A DNA stretch of 64,000 nt from CBDCVN01 sp965223585 (GTDB lineage: Bacteria > Deinococcota > Deinococci > Deinococcales > Trueperaceae): positions 620,001-684,000 of the forward strand of contig CBDCWW010000023.1 in NCBI GenBank assembly GCA_965223585.1, in the 5' to 3' direction. A model generated the notes under the pieces. The model was not told the origin of the DNA. It saw only the letters and a list, made by a program, of their open reading frames with translations, and searched no databases. This document shows, one piece after another, positions 27,333 to 36,137 of the stretch. The position numbers and the translations under genes were made by a program. Numbering within the stretch: the first letter of the stretch is position 1; each line of letters opens with the position of its first letter.

Positions 27333-27765
27333 TTTTTACCTCTGTATAGTAAAGCAACCTTTTTATAATCTTCTATGGAAGATTTCTCTTGTAAAAGCTC
27401 AAATTGGTGCACATCAGTTTGAGCTAAAAGGCTAGGTGCTAAGCGTAGCTCTTCTTTGTCAATAATACAAGCACTTGGAAAAGTTTCTTTTAGCTTGTTA
27501 AGTAGTACTCTAAAGCGTCCCTTTTTAGCGAAAGTCTCTGTTTTTCCCTTTTGTACGCTCTTATTTTTTTCTTCCTCCTCTTTAGGCCAGAGCAATTCAA
27601 CTAATAAATTTCTTTTTACAGGTTTTTTGTGAACTGCTAAGTAAGCCAGTAAAATGGCAATTCGCTGTGAATTTACTTTGAAAGCCTCTTTTTTTCTCCT
27701 TGGACAACGACAGGCTCACCCAGAAAACAAAGAGTAAACCTTTCTTGCTCCTTTTTTGTACTCAC
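27323..27765 (-). CDS. Mini SARP-type regulator with in-frame A AAA AAG slippery site or frameshift mutation
   Basis: Translation from the GTG at 27765 (AGGGG upstream) gives VSTKKEQERFTLCFLGEPVVVQGEKK, the usual start of a SARP winged helix, but meets a stop at 27673. A run of seven A in the frame A AAA AAG lies at the end of this segment. A -1 shift there yields EAFKVNSQRIAILLAYLAVH and then ELLWPKEEEEKNK, RFRVLLNKLKETFP and EELRLAPSLLAQTDVHQFELL, exactly the rest of the domain. The protein would be about 148 residues, DNA-binding part only, without BTAD or ATPase. Either a decaying gene or one using programmed -1 frameshifting. Confidence 0.6.
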
Positions 27766-28221
27766 GTTTACTTTCCCCTTGTCTGATCATGAGTTAGTGT
27801 AATGCTTAAAGTTTGATTTTGCTACTTTCCAACTTAAAAAGTTCTCTTTAAAGTTTCTTCTTTTAAGGAAGAACTCTAGGAACCTTACCTTCCCAGAGTA
27901 GGATTGATGAGGATAAAATGTTGCGTAGCTCACAGGTAAACACCCTGACAAAACTTTCACTTCTAATCTGATCTTAAGTTTAACATAAATTTTATTCTAA
28001 ACTTAACATTCCAATTATTAATTAGAAGTGCAGTTATAAATCCATCTCGATTAAAAAGATGAATTTAACGGATTCAACTAAAAAACTATAAAATTGTTGT
28101 TAGTTTATAAGTTAGGCCTAAAAGCTTAGACTCTTAACGCTAATGTTTTAGGGGATGTTGATGTTGTATCATTAGGAGCATCAACATACAAAGCTAATTA
28201 AAAATCCTGTAAAATAGCCTT
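27766..28221. other. Intergenic region with two inverted repeats before sbcD
   Basis: No gene seen. Perfect 9-bp arms TTAAGTTTA (27974-27982) and TAAACTTAA (27998-28006), and perfect 9-bp arms ATGTTGATG (28155-28163) and CATCAACAT (28179-28187). The second lies 35 bases before the sbcD start and could be an operator. TAAAAT at 28210-28215 is a -10-like box six bases from the GTG. Confidence 0.45.
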
Positions 28222-29388
28222 GTGAAAATCCTACATACTGCTGATTGGCATGCAGGACATGTTTTAAAAGGAGTAGATAGAACCCCTGAAATCAAAGAAG
28301 CTTTGCAAGAAGTAGCACAGCTTGCTATTGAAGAGAACGTCGACTTGATCCTTGTAGCAGGGGATTTGTTTGACAAGAAAAACCCCAGTGCAGATGCCGA
28401 GGCTTGTGTTTATGAATTTTTCTTGACAGTTGCTAAAGCTAGTATTCCAAGCATTGTTATTGCTGGCAACCATGACGCTGTTTCAAGGCTAGAAGCTATT
28501 TCAGGGATGCTTAAGCTTACAGGTGCATATGTTTTTGGCAATGTGAGACTAAAAAACCAAGGGGGAGTTTTTGAGTTACCTATTAATAATGAAGTAGCTC
28601 AGATAGCTGCTTTACCCTTTATTTCAGAAAGACGCATTGTACGCTACCATGAACTTTTAGAAAGTGATGTAGGCGGGTGGCTAGAAGCATATCGTGATGG
28701 GATGCGAAGATTAATAGCAAACTTAACCCAAGATTTTCGCTCTGATTTTGTAAACCTTTTGCTCTTACATACTATGATTGATGGTGCTAGTTTATCGCAC
28801 TCAGAATACAAATTCCATTGCACTCAAGACTATTCTCTAAGCTATGATGTGCTTCCTGACAACGCTAATTATATTGCTCTGGGACATGTTCACAAAGCAC
28901 AAAGAATAGATAACGTTCAAGGTAATTTAGCAAGATATGCAGGTAGTCTTATACAGCTTAATTTTTCTGAAGCAGGCAACAAAAAATATGTTTATATTGT
29001 TGAGGCTGTAGCAGGTAAAGCTACTAAAACTTTAAAACAACATGAAATTCAAGCGGGTAAGCCTTTAAAACAACTACAGGTTGATGGTAACAAGTTAGAA
29101 GGCAGGCTTAATGATCTTAAGAGTTTTTCTGGTTGGTTAAAGCTTTTACTTGTTCTTGATGAACCTATAGCAGGATTAAAGGATAAAATAATGAGTAACT
29201 TGCCAAATGTGCTTGATATTGAAATTGATTTACCTAAGCGAATAGTTGAACTCGAGGAAAACAATGAACCGGATCCTAGTCAAATTGAGCTTAGTGAAGC
29301 TTATGCCCAGTTTTACCAAGAAGAAAAAGGAAGGGAGGTTTCTCAAAAGTTATTAACGGCATTTCGTGAGCTAGTTGATATGAATTAA
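28222..29388 (+). CDS. sbcD: SbcD-type DNA repair nuclease
   Basis: 388 residues of calcineurin-like phosphoesterase fold. Metal-binding motifs are intact: Asp8 and His10 (TADWHAGH), GDLFD at 47-51, GNHD at 82-85, His183 (LLHTM), and GHVH at 221-224. With SbcC (Rad50-like) the enzyme opens DNA hairpins and processes breaks. No sbcC gene lies next to it, which is unusual. The GTG start has no ribosome-binding site, but TAAAAT six bases upstream suggests a leaderless mRNA. The gene after it starts nine bases downstream. Confidence 0.9.
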   Translation: MKILHTADWHAGHVLKGVDRTPEIKEALQEVAQLAIEENVDLILVAGDLFDKKNPSADAEACVYEFFLTVAKASIPSIVIAGNHDAVSRLEAISGMLKLTGAYVFGNVRLKNQGGVFELPINNEVAQIAALPFISERRIVRYHELLESDVGGWLEAYRDGMRRLIANLTQDFRSDFVNLLLLHTMIDGASLSHSEYKFHCTQDYSLSYDVLPDNANYIALGHVHKAQRIDNVQGNLARYAGSLIQLNFSEAGNKKYVYIVEAVAGKATKTLKQHEIQAGKPLKQLQVDGNKLEGRLNDLKSFSGWLKLLLVLDEPIAGLKDKIMSNLPNVLDIEIDLPKRIVELEENNEPDPSQIELSEAYAQFYQEEKGREVSQKLLTAFRELVDMN

Positions 29389-29397
29389 GGAGAAATT

Positions 29398-30297
29398 TTG
29401 ACTGTCTTACATATTTTACTAAAAAGTATATTTACAAAAGGGGTAATTATATTAGCTTTACTTCCATTGATAATACTAATTCATCCTCTTAGAGGCCAAG
29501 TTCAGGTCACCACTGAAGAGTGGTATAATACCTCTTATAGCTATAACTTTACATTAAATCAGGCCTCTATGGGCGACAAGGTTATGACAGGGGATAAAGT
29601 TAAACCGAATAATAACCTATCAGGTGATATAGATCTAGGCTCGGATTTTAGGATCCCTAGTGTTGGTATAAGTCCTAGGGGCTACGGTAAAGTCCATTTT
29701 TGGGATAGAAAAGAGGAGCAGATCACCCTTATTGCTTATATAAATCCTGCTGATCCTCTTGGAGTAGCTGTTACCAATTTACAACCCGGAGATATAGTTG
29801 AGATTACCTCTGCTACAGGCATTGCTTCTTTCTCTGATGGCCATGGCAGATTGATTTCTAGCTTAATAGGGGCGGCTGCTATTGCAGGTGGCGCGCTTGC
29901 CCCAGAAGCCTATCCTTTTATTAGAGCAGGAGAGGAGTTTGCCAAGGCAAACTTTTCTAGGGGGAATAGAGGTAAACAACGTGATCCTTTTGGCTTAGAT
30001 GAAAGAGGTAAGTATCAAAAGTGTGAGGGTGGGGTACTGATATCTTTACCGAGTGCTGGGGGAGTTTACTACTCTACGGAAGGTTGCCTTAAAGAAAAGC
30101 TACCTCGCTATGATGATGTAAAGCCCGATCATGTAGAGTACGGATTTTTCCTAGTTAGACCTAAGAATGGTTCGGACGAAAACTGGCGTAGGGTTGCTAT
30201 TGCAGGGGAAATGTATATGCTAGCTTGGGATAGAAAATTTACTGACAACCAAGGTTATTACATGGTTATGTTAAGAATAACACAAGGGGATTCATAA
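29398..30297 (+). CDS. Exported hypothetical protein
   Basis: 299 residues from a TTG start with AAGGAG five bases upstream, nine bases after sbcD, so probably co-transcribed. The N-terminus has a hydrophobic stretch (about 14-30, KGVIILALLPLIILIHPL) acting as signal peptide or anchor. The rest contains a Gly/Ala-rich segment (LISSLIGAAAIAGGALAPEA), EEWYNTSYSYNF, and VAITNLQPGDIVEI-like beta regions. I recognise no family. Its position behind a DNA repair gene gives no clear hint of function. Confidence 0.6.
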   Translation: MTVLHILLKSIFTKGVIILALLPLIILIHPLRGQVQVTTEEWYNTSYSYNFTLNQASMGDKVMTGDKVKPNNNLSGDIDLGSDFRIPSVGISPRGYGKVHFWDRKEEQITLIAYINPADPLGVAVTNLQPGDIVEITSATGIASFSDGHGRLISSLIGAAAIAGGALAPEAYPFIRAGEEFAKANFSRGNRGKQRDPFGLDERGKYQKCEGGVLISLPSAGGVYYSTEGCLKEKLPRYDDVKPDHVEYGFFLVRPKNGSDENWRRVAIAGEMYMLAWDRKFTDNQGYYMVMLRITQGDS

Positions 30298-30414
30298 TGG
30301 TATGGTGATGGAGAAGTTTCTGAGACTGAGTTTGCCTATCAATTTGAAGAAGAAGGAGTTCGCTATTATTTTTGTACTCTACATCCGTAGAGAGTTGGAA
30401 CAGTAACTGTGCAA
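30298..30414 (+). pseudogene. Cupredoxin (plastocyanin-like) C-terminal remnant
   Basis: The plus strand reads WYGDGEVSETEFAYQFEEEG, then VRYYFCTLHP, a TAG, and RVGTVTVQ before a final stop. This is the copper-site C-terminus of plastocyanin-like proteins (YxFxCxxHPxMxGxVxV), with the Cys and His ligands preserved but a stop after HP near the Met-ligand position. No start or N-terminal half exists. A decayed copper-protein gene is the best reading. Confidence 0.6.
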
Positions 30415-30458
30415 TAAGCAGGAGGGGTAAATTTTATCTAAATTATTGAGGTTTTACT

Positions 30459-32582
30459 ATGCTAAATAACCAACGCTTAAAAGCTTTTTGTACTGATGAT
30501 GCGTTAGAGATTTTTAGCCCTATCATTCGTACTGAAGATATATTTCAGTCAGATGCTTTTGATCTAGATATTATCCACAGTGAGGCTCGAGCAACATACA
30601 AAAAATTGTTTGATCGTTTAAACTCTAGCGAAAATCTCTATTCAGGACGAATTTTATTACTACTTGGTGAAACAGCTTCAGGTAAGACCCATCTAACACA
30701 AGCTTTTCGCAATTACACTCATCAAAATAATTTGGGTTACGTTAGCTATATAAAAATGACTCCTCAAGCAGCTAGTTCAACTAATTATGCTCTTTACATG
30801 TTGAATGCAATACTAAATTCTCTCAGTAAGGTTTATCATTTACCTAATGGTGAAGATTCTGGTCTTATGCGGTTGTCTAATGCTATAGTAGAAGACCCCC
30901 AATTAGGTGTTGAGAGCATTAGGATAATACGTGAAGAACAATTAAGCCCTAGGCATTTAGCTGCACTTGTTTATAACGTAGTTAACAAGCTTGCTGAGAA
31001 AGATCGTTTTAAAGAGCTAGATGTTGATCTTATGCGTGCTTTAATCTACCTGCAAAGCAATGATCCCACTATTAGTACAATTATTTTTAAGTACCTTTGC
31101 TGTAATCCTCTATCTGCTTCTGAAAGTCAGGCGCTAGGAGGATTGCTAACACCACACTTTAGCAATGGTGACCCTGAATACTTATTGCAAAGCTTAGCTA
31201 AACTTATATATGCATTGGACACGGGAGCATTAGTTATTTGTTTAGATCAGCTCGAGGACATGCGTCGTTCCCCTGAACCAGAGGCCCAGTATCAAAAAGC
31301 TATACAAACAGCTATAACCTTAGCCCAGCAGCCCAATGTAATTGTTGTAATGACTTCTACTAGTGAGGTATTTGAAAACTCTATCAGGCAAGCCCTACCC
31401 GGATTTTATCTAGAACTTATAGAAAAAAATCCTGAAAAAATCACTCTTAAGTCTGGTCTTGCTGACACAGAAATAGCAGCTTTAATTAAACTTCGCTTAG
31501 CAAAACTTTTTAGTGATTCAGGCATAACTCTTGACGAAAGAAATTCCCTATATCCTTTTCCAAAGGCAACTCCACAGTATCTTGCAGGCAAAACCATATA
31601 TGATGTGTTGAACTGGTGTAATAAAGAAAGAGAAAAAAGCATAAGAACAGGTCAAGCACCTATTTTGGATGAGTTTGAAGACCCTGAACTTGCTAGTGAA
31701 TCTTTACTAACTGTAAACCTTGCAGAACAACAGGATGATGACCTTAAAACAGATCAAACGCCTGTTTTGTATGAGCCTGAAGATTTTGAACTTGTTAATG
31801 AGCCTTTATCAACTATAGATCTTTTAGAGCAAGACGATGGCTTTAAAACAGGTCAAACACCTATTTTGGATGAGTCTGAAGATTTTGAACTTGTTAGTGA
31901 ACCTTTATCAGCTATAGACCTTTTAGAACAACAGGATGATGACTTTAAAACAGATCAAGTACCTATTTTGGATGAACATAAGAGTTTTGAACTTAGTAGT
32001 GTGCCTTTACCAATTCTGGACCTTTCAAAGCAATGGGATGATCACCTTATAAAGTTTACGGAAGTGTCCCTAGAGAAAGAAAGTATATTGAGCTTATTTG
32101 AGTGGGCACTCAAGCAATACAACAAAGAAACCACAAACGGCTTAAAAATCACTGCTAGGCAACAAAACCAGCAACTTGCTGTAGATATTCTTACAGCAAA
32201 TGGTCAAGAAAACGATCAACTGCAGCTAAGAGTCTGTAACAAGCGAGCGTCAGGGGGTGCATTAGCAAAAGAAATTAAAGAGCTAGCAGAAGCAGCACAA
32301 GGGTGCACACCAGTAGCAATACGTTTCTCTGACTTTCCTAGTAACCCCAAAACCAAAATAGCCAAAATTATTGATAAGTTTCTTAATGATGGTGGGAAGT
32401 GTGTAGTAGTCACTGATGACGATTTGCAAACCATGAATGCCTTACAAAATTTCTTGGAAGAGCATAGTGAGCATCCAGAGTTTGAAGCTTGGCATCAGAC
32501 CACCCAACCACTCAGTAATTTGCCTTCTTTAAAACAACTTTTAGATTTAGAGCAGCAAAGCACACAATTTAGTGAGGCATAA
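30459..32582 (+). CDS. AAA/STAND-like ATPase with acidic tandem repeats
   Basis: 707 residues. Walker A GETASGKT is at 70-77 and Walker B is in ALVICLDQLEDMR near 265, followed by a sensor-like VIVVMTSTSEV. Residues about 397-531 are four copies of a 34-residue acidic repeat (KTGQTPILDESEDFELVSEP type). The C-terminal 170 residues (from LKITARQQ) form a separate alpha/beta domain with LRVCNKRASGGALAKEIKEL and GGKCVVVTDDDLQTM that I do not recognise. GAGG upstream supports the ATG. Helicase loader-like, defence or signalling ATPase are all possible. No obvious partner gene is adjacent. Confidence 0.7.
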   Translation: MLNNQRLKAFCTDDALEIFSPIIRTEDIFQSDAFDLDIIHSEARATYKKLFDRLNSSENLYSGRILLLLGETASGKTHLTQAFRNYTHQNNLGYVSYIKMTPQAASSTNYALYMLNAILNSLSKVYHLPNGEDSGLMRLSNAIVEDPQLGVESIRIIREEQLSPRHLAALVYNVVNKLAEKDRFKELDVDLMRALIYLQSNDPTISTIIFKYLCCNPLSASESQALGGLLTPHFSNGDPEYLLQSLAKLIYALDTGALVICLDQLEDMRRSPEPEAQYQKAIQTAITLAQQPNVIVVMTSTSEVFENSIRQALPGFYLELIEKNPEKITLKSGLADTEIAALIKLRLAKLFSDSGITLDERNSLYPFPKATPQYLAGKTIYDVLNWCNKEREKSIRTGQAPILDEFEDPELASESLLTVNLAEQQDDDLKTDQTPVLYEPEDFELVNEPLSTIDLLEQDDGFKTGQTPILDESEDFELVSEPLSAIDLLEQQDDDFKTDQVPILDEHKSFELSSVPLPILDLSKQWDDHLIKFTEVSLEKESILSLFEWALKQYNKETTNGLKITARQQNQQLAVDILTANGQENDQLQLRVCNKRASGGALAKEIKELAEAAQGCTPVAIRFSDFPSNPKTKIAKIIDKFLNDGGKCVVVTDDDLQTMNALQNFLEEHSEHPEFEAWHQTTQPLSNLPSLKQLLDLEQQSTQFSEA
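31648..32049 (+). repeat. Four tandem ~102-bp coding repeats
   Basis: Inside the AAA ATPase gene, four in-frame copies (34, 33, 34 and 34 codons) start with K/R-T-x-Q-x-P and end in a run of Asp. Copies 2 and 3 are nearly identical in DNA, so the array is probably changing in number through recombination. It forms an acidic linker between the ATPase and the C-terminal domain. Confidence 0.75.
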
Positions 32583-32667
32583 ATCATGCTCATCATTTAA
32601 TTAAATCTGGACATCTATATTAAGGTAGGGTTCTACAAAATACTGTGACCTAAGCACTATTAACGGA

Positions 32668-33792
32668 ATGAAAAGAATATCTATTTTAGGCTCAACTGGT
32701 TCTATAGGTACGCAGGCTCTTGCTGTAGCACGTTGGCGAGGTTATAAAATCATTGGTTTAGCAGCAGGTAAGAATATTGACTTACTGCTTAAGCAAATAG
32801 CAGAATTTTCTCCCCGATTTGTGTCTTGTAGCTCAGAAGTAGTAGATAAACTTAAATCACAGCTACCTAGCGATGTAAAATTAGTTAGTAGTATAGAAGT
32901 TGCCCAAGCCCCAGCTGATGTAGTAGTTGCTGCTATTCCCGGCGTAGCTGGCTTGAACCCTACTCGAGCAGCCATAAAAAAAGGCCAAAAAGTAGCTCTA
33001 GCTAATAAAGAATCTATGGTAGTAGCAGGCCCGCTAGTGTGGGAGCTTGTACGCAAGTATGGTAGCACCATTTTGCCCGTAGATTCTGAACACTCAGCTC
33101 TCTTCCAATGCTTGCAGGGTGAACCTAAAGACCAAGTAGATAAATTAGTACTCACCGCTTCAGGTGGCCCTTTTCACTTAGAACCCAAAGATTTATCATC
33201 AGTAACTTCCCAGCAAGCTCTTAAACACCCTAATTGGAGTATGGGAAAGAAAGTTACTATTGACTCTGCCACACTTTTTAACAAAGGCTTGGAAGTTTTA
33301 GAAGCCCATTTTCTCTTTGAATTCCCACTAGAAAATATAGAAGTAATTATTCACCCCCAGTCTCTAATTCATGGCTTAGTTCGTTTTAAAGATGGCAACA
33401 TAAAAGCACAAATAGGCCCGCACGATATGCGTTTACCTATTCAGTATGCGCTAGAAAGCCCCAATCGCCGTTCAATTCCCCTTGAACCTTTACCCTTGAA
33501 AGGAGTCTGGGAGTTTTACGAACCTGACTTGAAGCGTTTTCCTAGTTTAAGTTTAGCTTATGAAGCAGGAAGGCAAGGAGGTACAGCGCCAGTTGCCCTT
33601 AATGCTGCTGATGAAGTGGCAGTAGAGGCTTTTTTACAAGATAAGATAGGCTTTATAGATATTTTTGGGGTTTTGGGTTATGTGCTCGAGCACACTCCCC
33701 ACTATACTTTAAGCTGGCAAGCCATTTACGAAATAGATACTGAGGCACGTAAAATGGCACAAAATTATTTGGAAACTAGGAAAATTAAGTAG
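32668..33792 (+). CDS. dxr: 1-deoxy-D-xylulose 5-phosphate reductoisomerase
   Basis: 374 residues, normal for the family. NADPH-binding GSTGSIGTQAL at 8-18, LANKESMVVAGPLVW, PVDSEHSALFQCLQG with the metal-binding acid residues, ASGGPF and NPNWSMGKK-like (HPNWSMGKKVTIDSATLFNKGLEV) motifs are all present. It makes 2-C-methyl-D-erythritol 4-phosphate, the committed step of non-mevalonate isoprenoid synthesis. It stands alone; the usual neighbours cdsA or rseP are not adjacent. No strong ribosome-binding site is seen before the ATG. Confidence 0.97.
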   Translation: MKRISILGSTGSIGTQALAVARWRGYKIIGLAAGKNIDLLLKQIAEFSPRFVSCSSEVVDKLKSQLPSDVKLVSSIEVAQAPADVVVAAIPGVAGLNPTRAAIKKGQKVALANKESMVVAGPLVWELVRKYGSTILPVDSEHSALFQCLQGEPKDQVDKLVLTASGGPFHLEPKDLSSVTSQQALKHPNWSMGKKVTIDSATLFNKGLEVLEAHFLFEFPLENIEVIIHPQSLIHGLVRFKDGNIKAQIGPHDMRLPIQYALESPNRRSIPLEPLPLKGVWEFYEPDLKRFPSLSLAYEAGRQGGTAPVALNAADEVAVEAFLQDKIGFIDIFGVLGYVLEHTPHYTLSWQAIYEIDTEARKMAQNYLETRKIK

Positions 33793-33854
33793 ATAGTGTA
33801 TAGTGCGCCAGAAAAATCTTTTCCCAAAGCAGAAGTACCTTTCTGCAAGGTACA

Positions 33855-33983
33855 CGTCATACTGAGGAGCAGGTCCTTACCCTTACAAGGGCAGGCAAGG
33901 GGTAAACGACGGATGTATCTAACGACATTAACGCGTGAGAGATTCTTTGCGTAATTTACCCTCGGAAGGGCTCAGAATGACAT
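33855..33983. repeat. Dispersed GTCATnCTGAG hairpin repeat, copy A
   Basis: It begins GTCATACTGAGGAGCAGG and ends CTCAGAATGACAT, so the ends pair. The middle holds CCTTACAAGGGCAGGCAAGGG, AACGACATTAACGCG and GAGATTCTTTGCG-like parts that also occur in copies at 46065-46147 and 54382-54532. It fills most of the gap between dxr and the laccase-domain gene. Confidence 0.7.
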
Positions 33984-34009
33984 CTTACGATTTGATGGTA
34001 GGAATTTAG

Positions 34010-34804
34010 ATGACTCTTGATATTATTACAGCTCCTAACATTAGTGTTCCTCATGGTTTTATAGGTCGTACTGGAGGTTTTAGTCAAGCCCCTTATAATA
34101 GCCTTAACCTAGGTCTAAATACTGATGATAATATAAAAGTAGTAGAGAAAAATCAGGATTTAGTATTGGGCTACTTTGATAAGGACCGTCAAAGCACATG
34201 CCTACTCAAACAGATTCATAGCGATCGGGTAGTAGAGGGTAAATCATCTTGGTTTGAAGAAGAAGCTGATGCCATTGTTAGCAGTGATTCTCAACTATTA
34301 CTAGTAATTGGCATAGCAGATTGTCTACCTATTCTTTTCCATGATCCTATAAAGAAAGTAGTTGCTGCAGCCCATTGTGGTTGGCGTGGTACTGTTAAAG
34401 GGATTGTTAGTAAAACTTTAAAAAAAATGGTTGCGCTCTACGATTCTAATCCTAGTAACGTTCAAGTGGCTATGGGAATGTGCATTCAAGCAAGAAGTTA
34501 TCAGGTGGGGTACGAGGTAATCACTAATTTTTTAGAAGCTAATTTCCCTCAGAATGTTTACTCTGGAAAGGAGGGAAAATACTATCTTGATCTGGTAGCA
34601 GCGAACTATAACTTACTTATTAGTGAAGGAGTTCTCCCTCAAAACATTTGGGATAGTGGTTTGTGTACCTTTAGTGATGCAAAACGGTTTTTCTCTCACC
34701 GCCGTGATAAAGGGAGAACAGGGCGACACTGGGCAGTTATTTGCCTTAGTGAGGCTAAAATCTCACTTGATAATAAAGTATATGTCAGAGAAGACACGCT
34801 CTGA
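34010..34804 (+). CDS. YfiH/LACC1-type laccase-domain protein
   Basis: 264 residues of the PF02578 family. The zinc-site residues are seen in LLKQIHSDRVV, ADCLPILFHD and VAAAHCGWRGTVKGI. Members have been reported as purine nucleoside phosphorylases or deaminases acting on adenosine and as enzymes correcting misincorporated cell-wall residues; the older polyphenol oxidase label is less safe. GGTAGGA upstream supports the ATG. A membrane GGDEF-like gene follows after 74 bases. Confidence 0.9.
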   Translation: MTLDIITAPNISVPHGFIGRTGGFSQAPYNSLNLGLNTDDNIKVVEKNQDLVLGYFDKDRQSTCLLKQIHSDRVVEGKSSWFEEEADAIVSSDSQLLLVIGIADCLPILFHDPIKKVVAAAHCGWRGTVKGIVSKTLKKMVALYDSNPSNVQVAMGMCIQARSYQVGYEVITNFLEANFPQNVYSGKEGKYYLDLVAANYNLLISEGVLPQNIWDSGLCTFSDAKRFFSHRRDKGRTGRHWAVICLSEAKISLDNKVYVREDTL

Positions 34805-34878
34805 AGGTGTAAAATTAGTTAATTATTCTAGTGATGATATCAGGTATTCATGCATAGACGTTTATTACAAAAAAGTTA

Positions 34879-35979
34879 ATGATAAAACAGAATAGACTTC
34901 GCCACACGCAAGAAATACTCCGTAACATAAAGAGGCATGTTTATCCCTTGAGTGTGCTTTTAGTATCTATCTCATTTCTTCATACCGCCTTTCTAAGCCC
35001 CACTATTAATTATCCTTACTTATTTCTTGGTATATTTTGCCTCCTCTTAGCTCTTGTTGAAGTTTTGATGAATCCTTATTGGAAAATAGCAGAGGTAATT
35101 TATACCTTTACTTATTTCTTTTTAGTGGCATTCTTTTGTGCTCATTTTGGCAGAATTATCTTTGGGGTTTTGTATGGAAATGGGCCACTTAGCGTCCTTA
35201 TTGAAAGTTTTGTGTGGGTGCCGGGTATTTATATGGCAACTGTAGTATTTTACCCTAGAAGAAGAGGACTATATTACGCTTGGGGAATTTTCTTCCTTAC
35301 TTTACTAATAGGCCTTGTGCAAATTGTACTAGCAGAACCTAGTCTTGCAGTAATTAGAGCATTTAGTGATTTTTACCTCGCTAACTTAACTTTCTTATTG
35401 TTTCTTTATCTTTTTGTTTATATGCACCAAGCTTTTGATGAAGCTCGAGCTTTCGCTGAAATACAAGAAAAGTTAGCAGAAAGTGACGAGATTACAGGGC
35501 TTCCCAATAGGCGTTACTTACAAGAATACTTACAGCAGCTTATTGATAAAGCTAAATGGGGAGAGCAGAAGCTTTCTATAGGACTTTGTGCACCTAAATA
35601 TACTTCTCAATCTAGATATGGTTACACTCAAGAATCTACAGACACTTTATTGAAGGACCTAGCTGGGACTTTAAGCAAGAATCTAGATGGTGCTGTTTTA
35701 GGTCGTTGGAATGCTGAGAGTCTAATAATAATTTGGCAAGATAATTTGGAAAATGCTATAAATGCAGGTAAAGAGCTAGTTAAATCGTGCGAAATAACAC
35801 CAGAAGGAAGCCAAGGTTCTATAAAAACTATCTTAGGAATAGCCTCTTTTTTGCCTAACGATGATATTGTTCTACTTACTAAACGAGCAGGTAGGGCTTT
35901 AGATAGAGCAAATGAAGATAAGAGTAGTGGGGTAGAAACTGCCCAAGGCCCTTTGGGTTTGCGTGTATCAGAAAAATGA
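34879..35979 (+). CDS. Membrane protein with degenerate GGDEF domain
   Basis: 366 residues. Six transmembrane helices occupy about 20-190 (VLLVSISFLHTAFL, YLFLGIFCLLLALVEVL, FTYFFLVAFFCAHF and so on). A GGDEF-type domain follows from about 205 (DEITGLPNRRYLQEYL). The signature position reads GRWNAESLIIIW, so the GG(D/E)EF catalytic loop is lost, and the metal-binding Asp region is altered as well. It should not make cyclic di-GMP and is likely a sensor or scaffold. The ATG lacks a clear ribosome-binding site; the exact start is uncertain. Confidence 0.8.
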   Translation: MIKQNRLRHTQEILRNIKRHVYPLSVLLVSISFLHTAFLSPTINYPYLFLGIFCLLLALVEVLMNPYWKIAEVIYTFTYFFLVAFFCAHFGRIIFGVLYGNGPLSVLIESFVWVPGIYMATVVFYPRRRGLYYAWGIFFLTLLIGLVQIVLAEPSLAVIRAFSDFYLANLTFLLFLYLFVYMHQAFDEARAFAEIQEKLAESDEITGLPNRRYLQEYLQQLIDKAKWGEQKLSIGLCAPKYTSQSRYGYTQESTDTLLKDLAGTLSKNLDGAVLGRWNAESLIIIWQDNLENAINAGKELVKSCEITPEGSQGSIKTILGIASFLPNDDIVLLTKRAGRALDRANEDKSSGVETAQGPLGLRVSEK

Positions 35980-36137
35980 ATTTTTACTGCTTTACCTCTT
36001 TAATTTCCTTTTCTAAAAGAGGCTTTCCAGAAATACTGTTTTTGAAGGGATTAGTTAATCACAATAGGTTTTTGCTGGAGGGGGTTTTTAAGCTGGCTAG
36101 CAGAATTTTTAAAAGTAAACCTTGGATATTCTAAGCC

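Noticed and set aside
33793..34009. Possible tRNA or structured RNA gene in the gap after dxr
   Set aside because: The pairing is explained by the dispersed GTCATnCTGAG repeat; no cloverleaf or T-loop sequence is seen. No tRNA or rRNA gene was found anywhere in the window.
34623..34895. 90-codon frame overlapping the end of the laccase-domain gene and the start of the GGDEF-like gene
   Set aside because: Mostly antisense-free shadow of the laccase-domain gene in another frame; the short tail beyond it has no ribosome-binding site.
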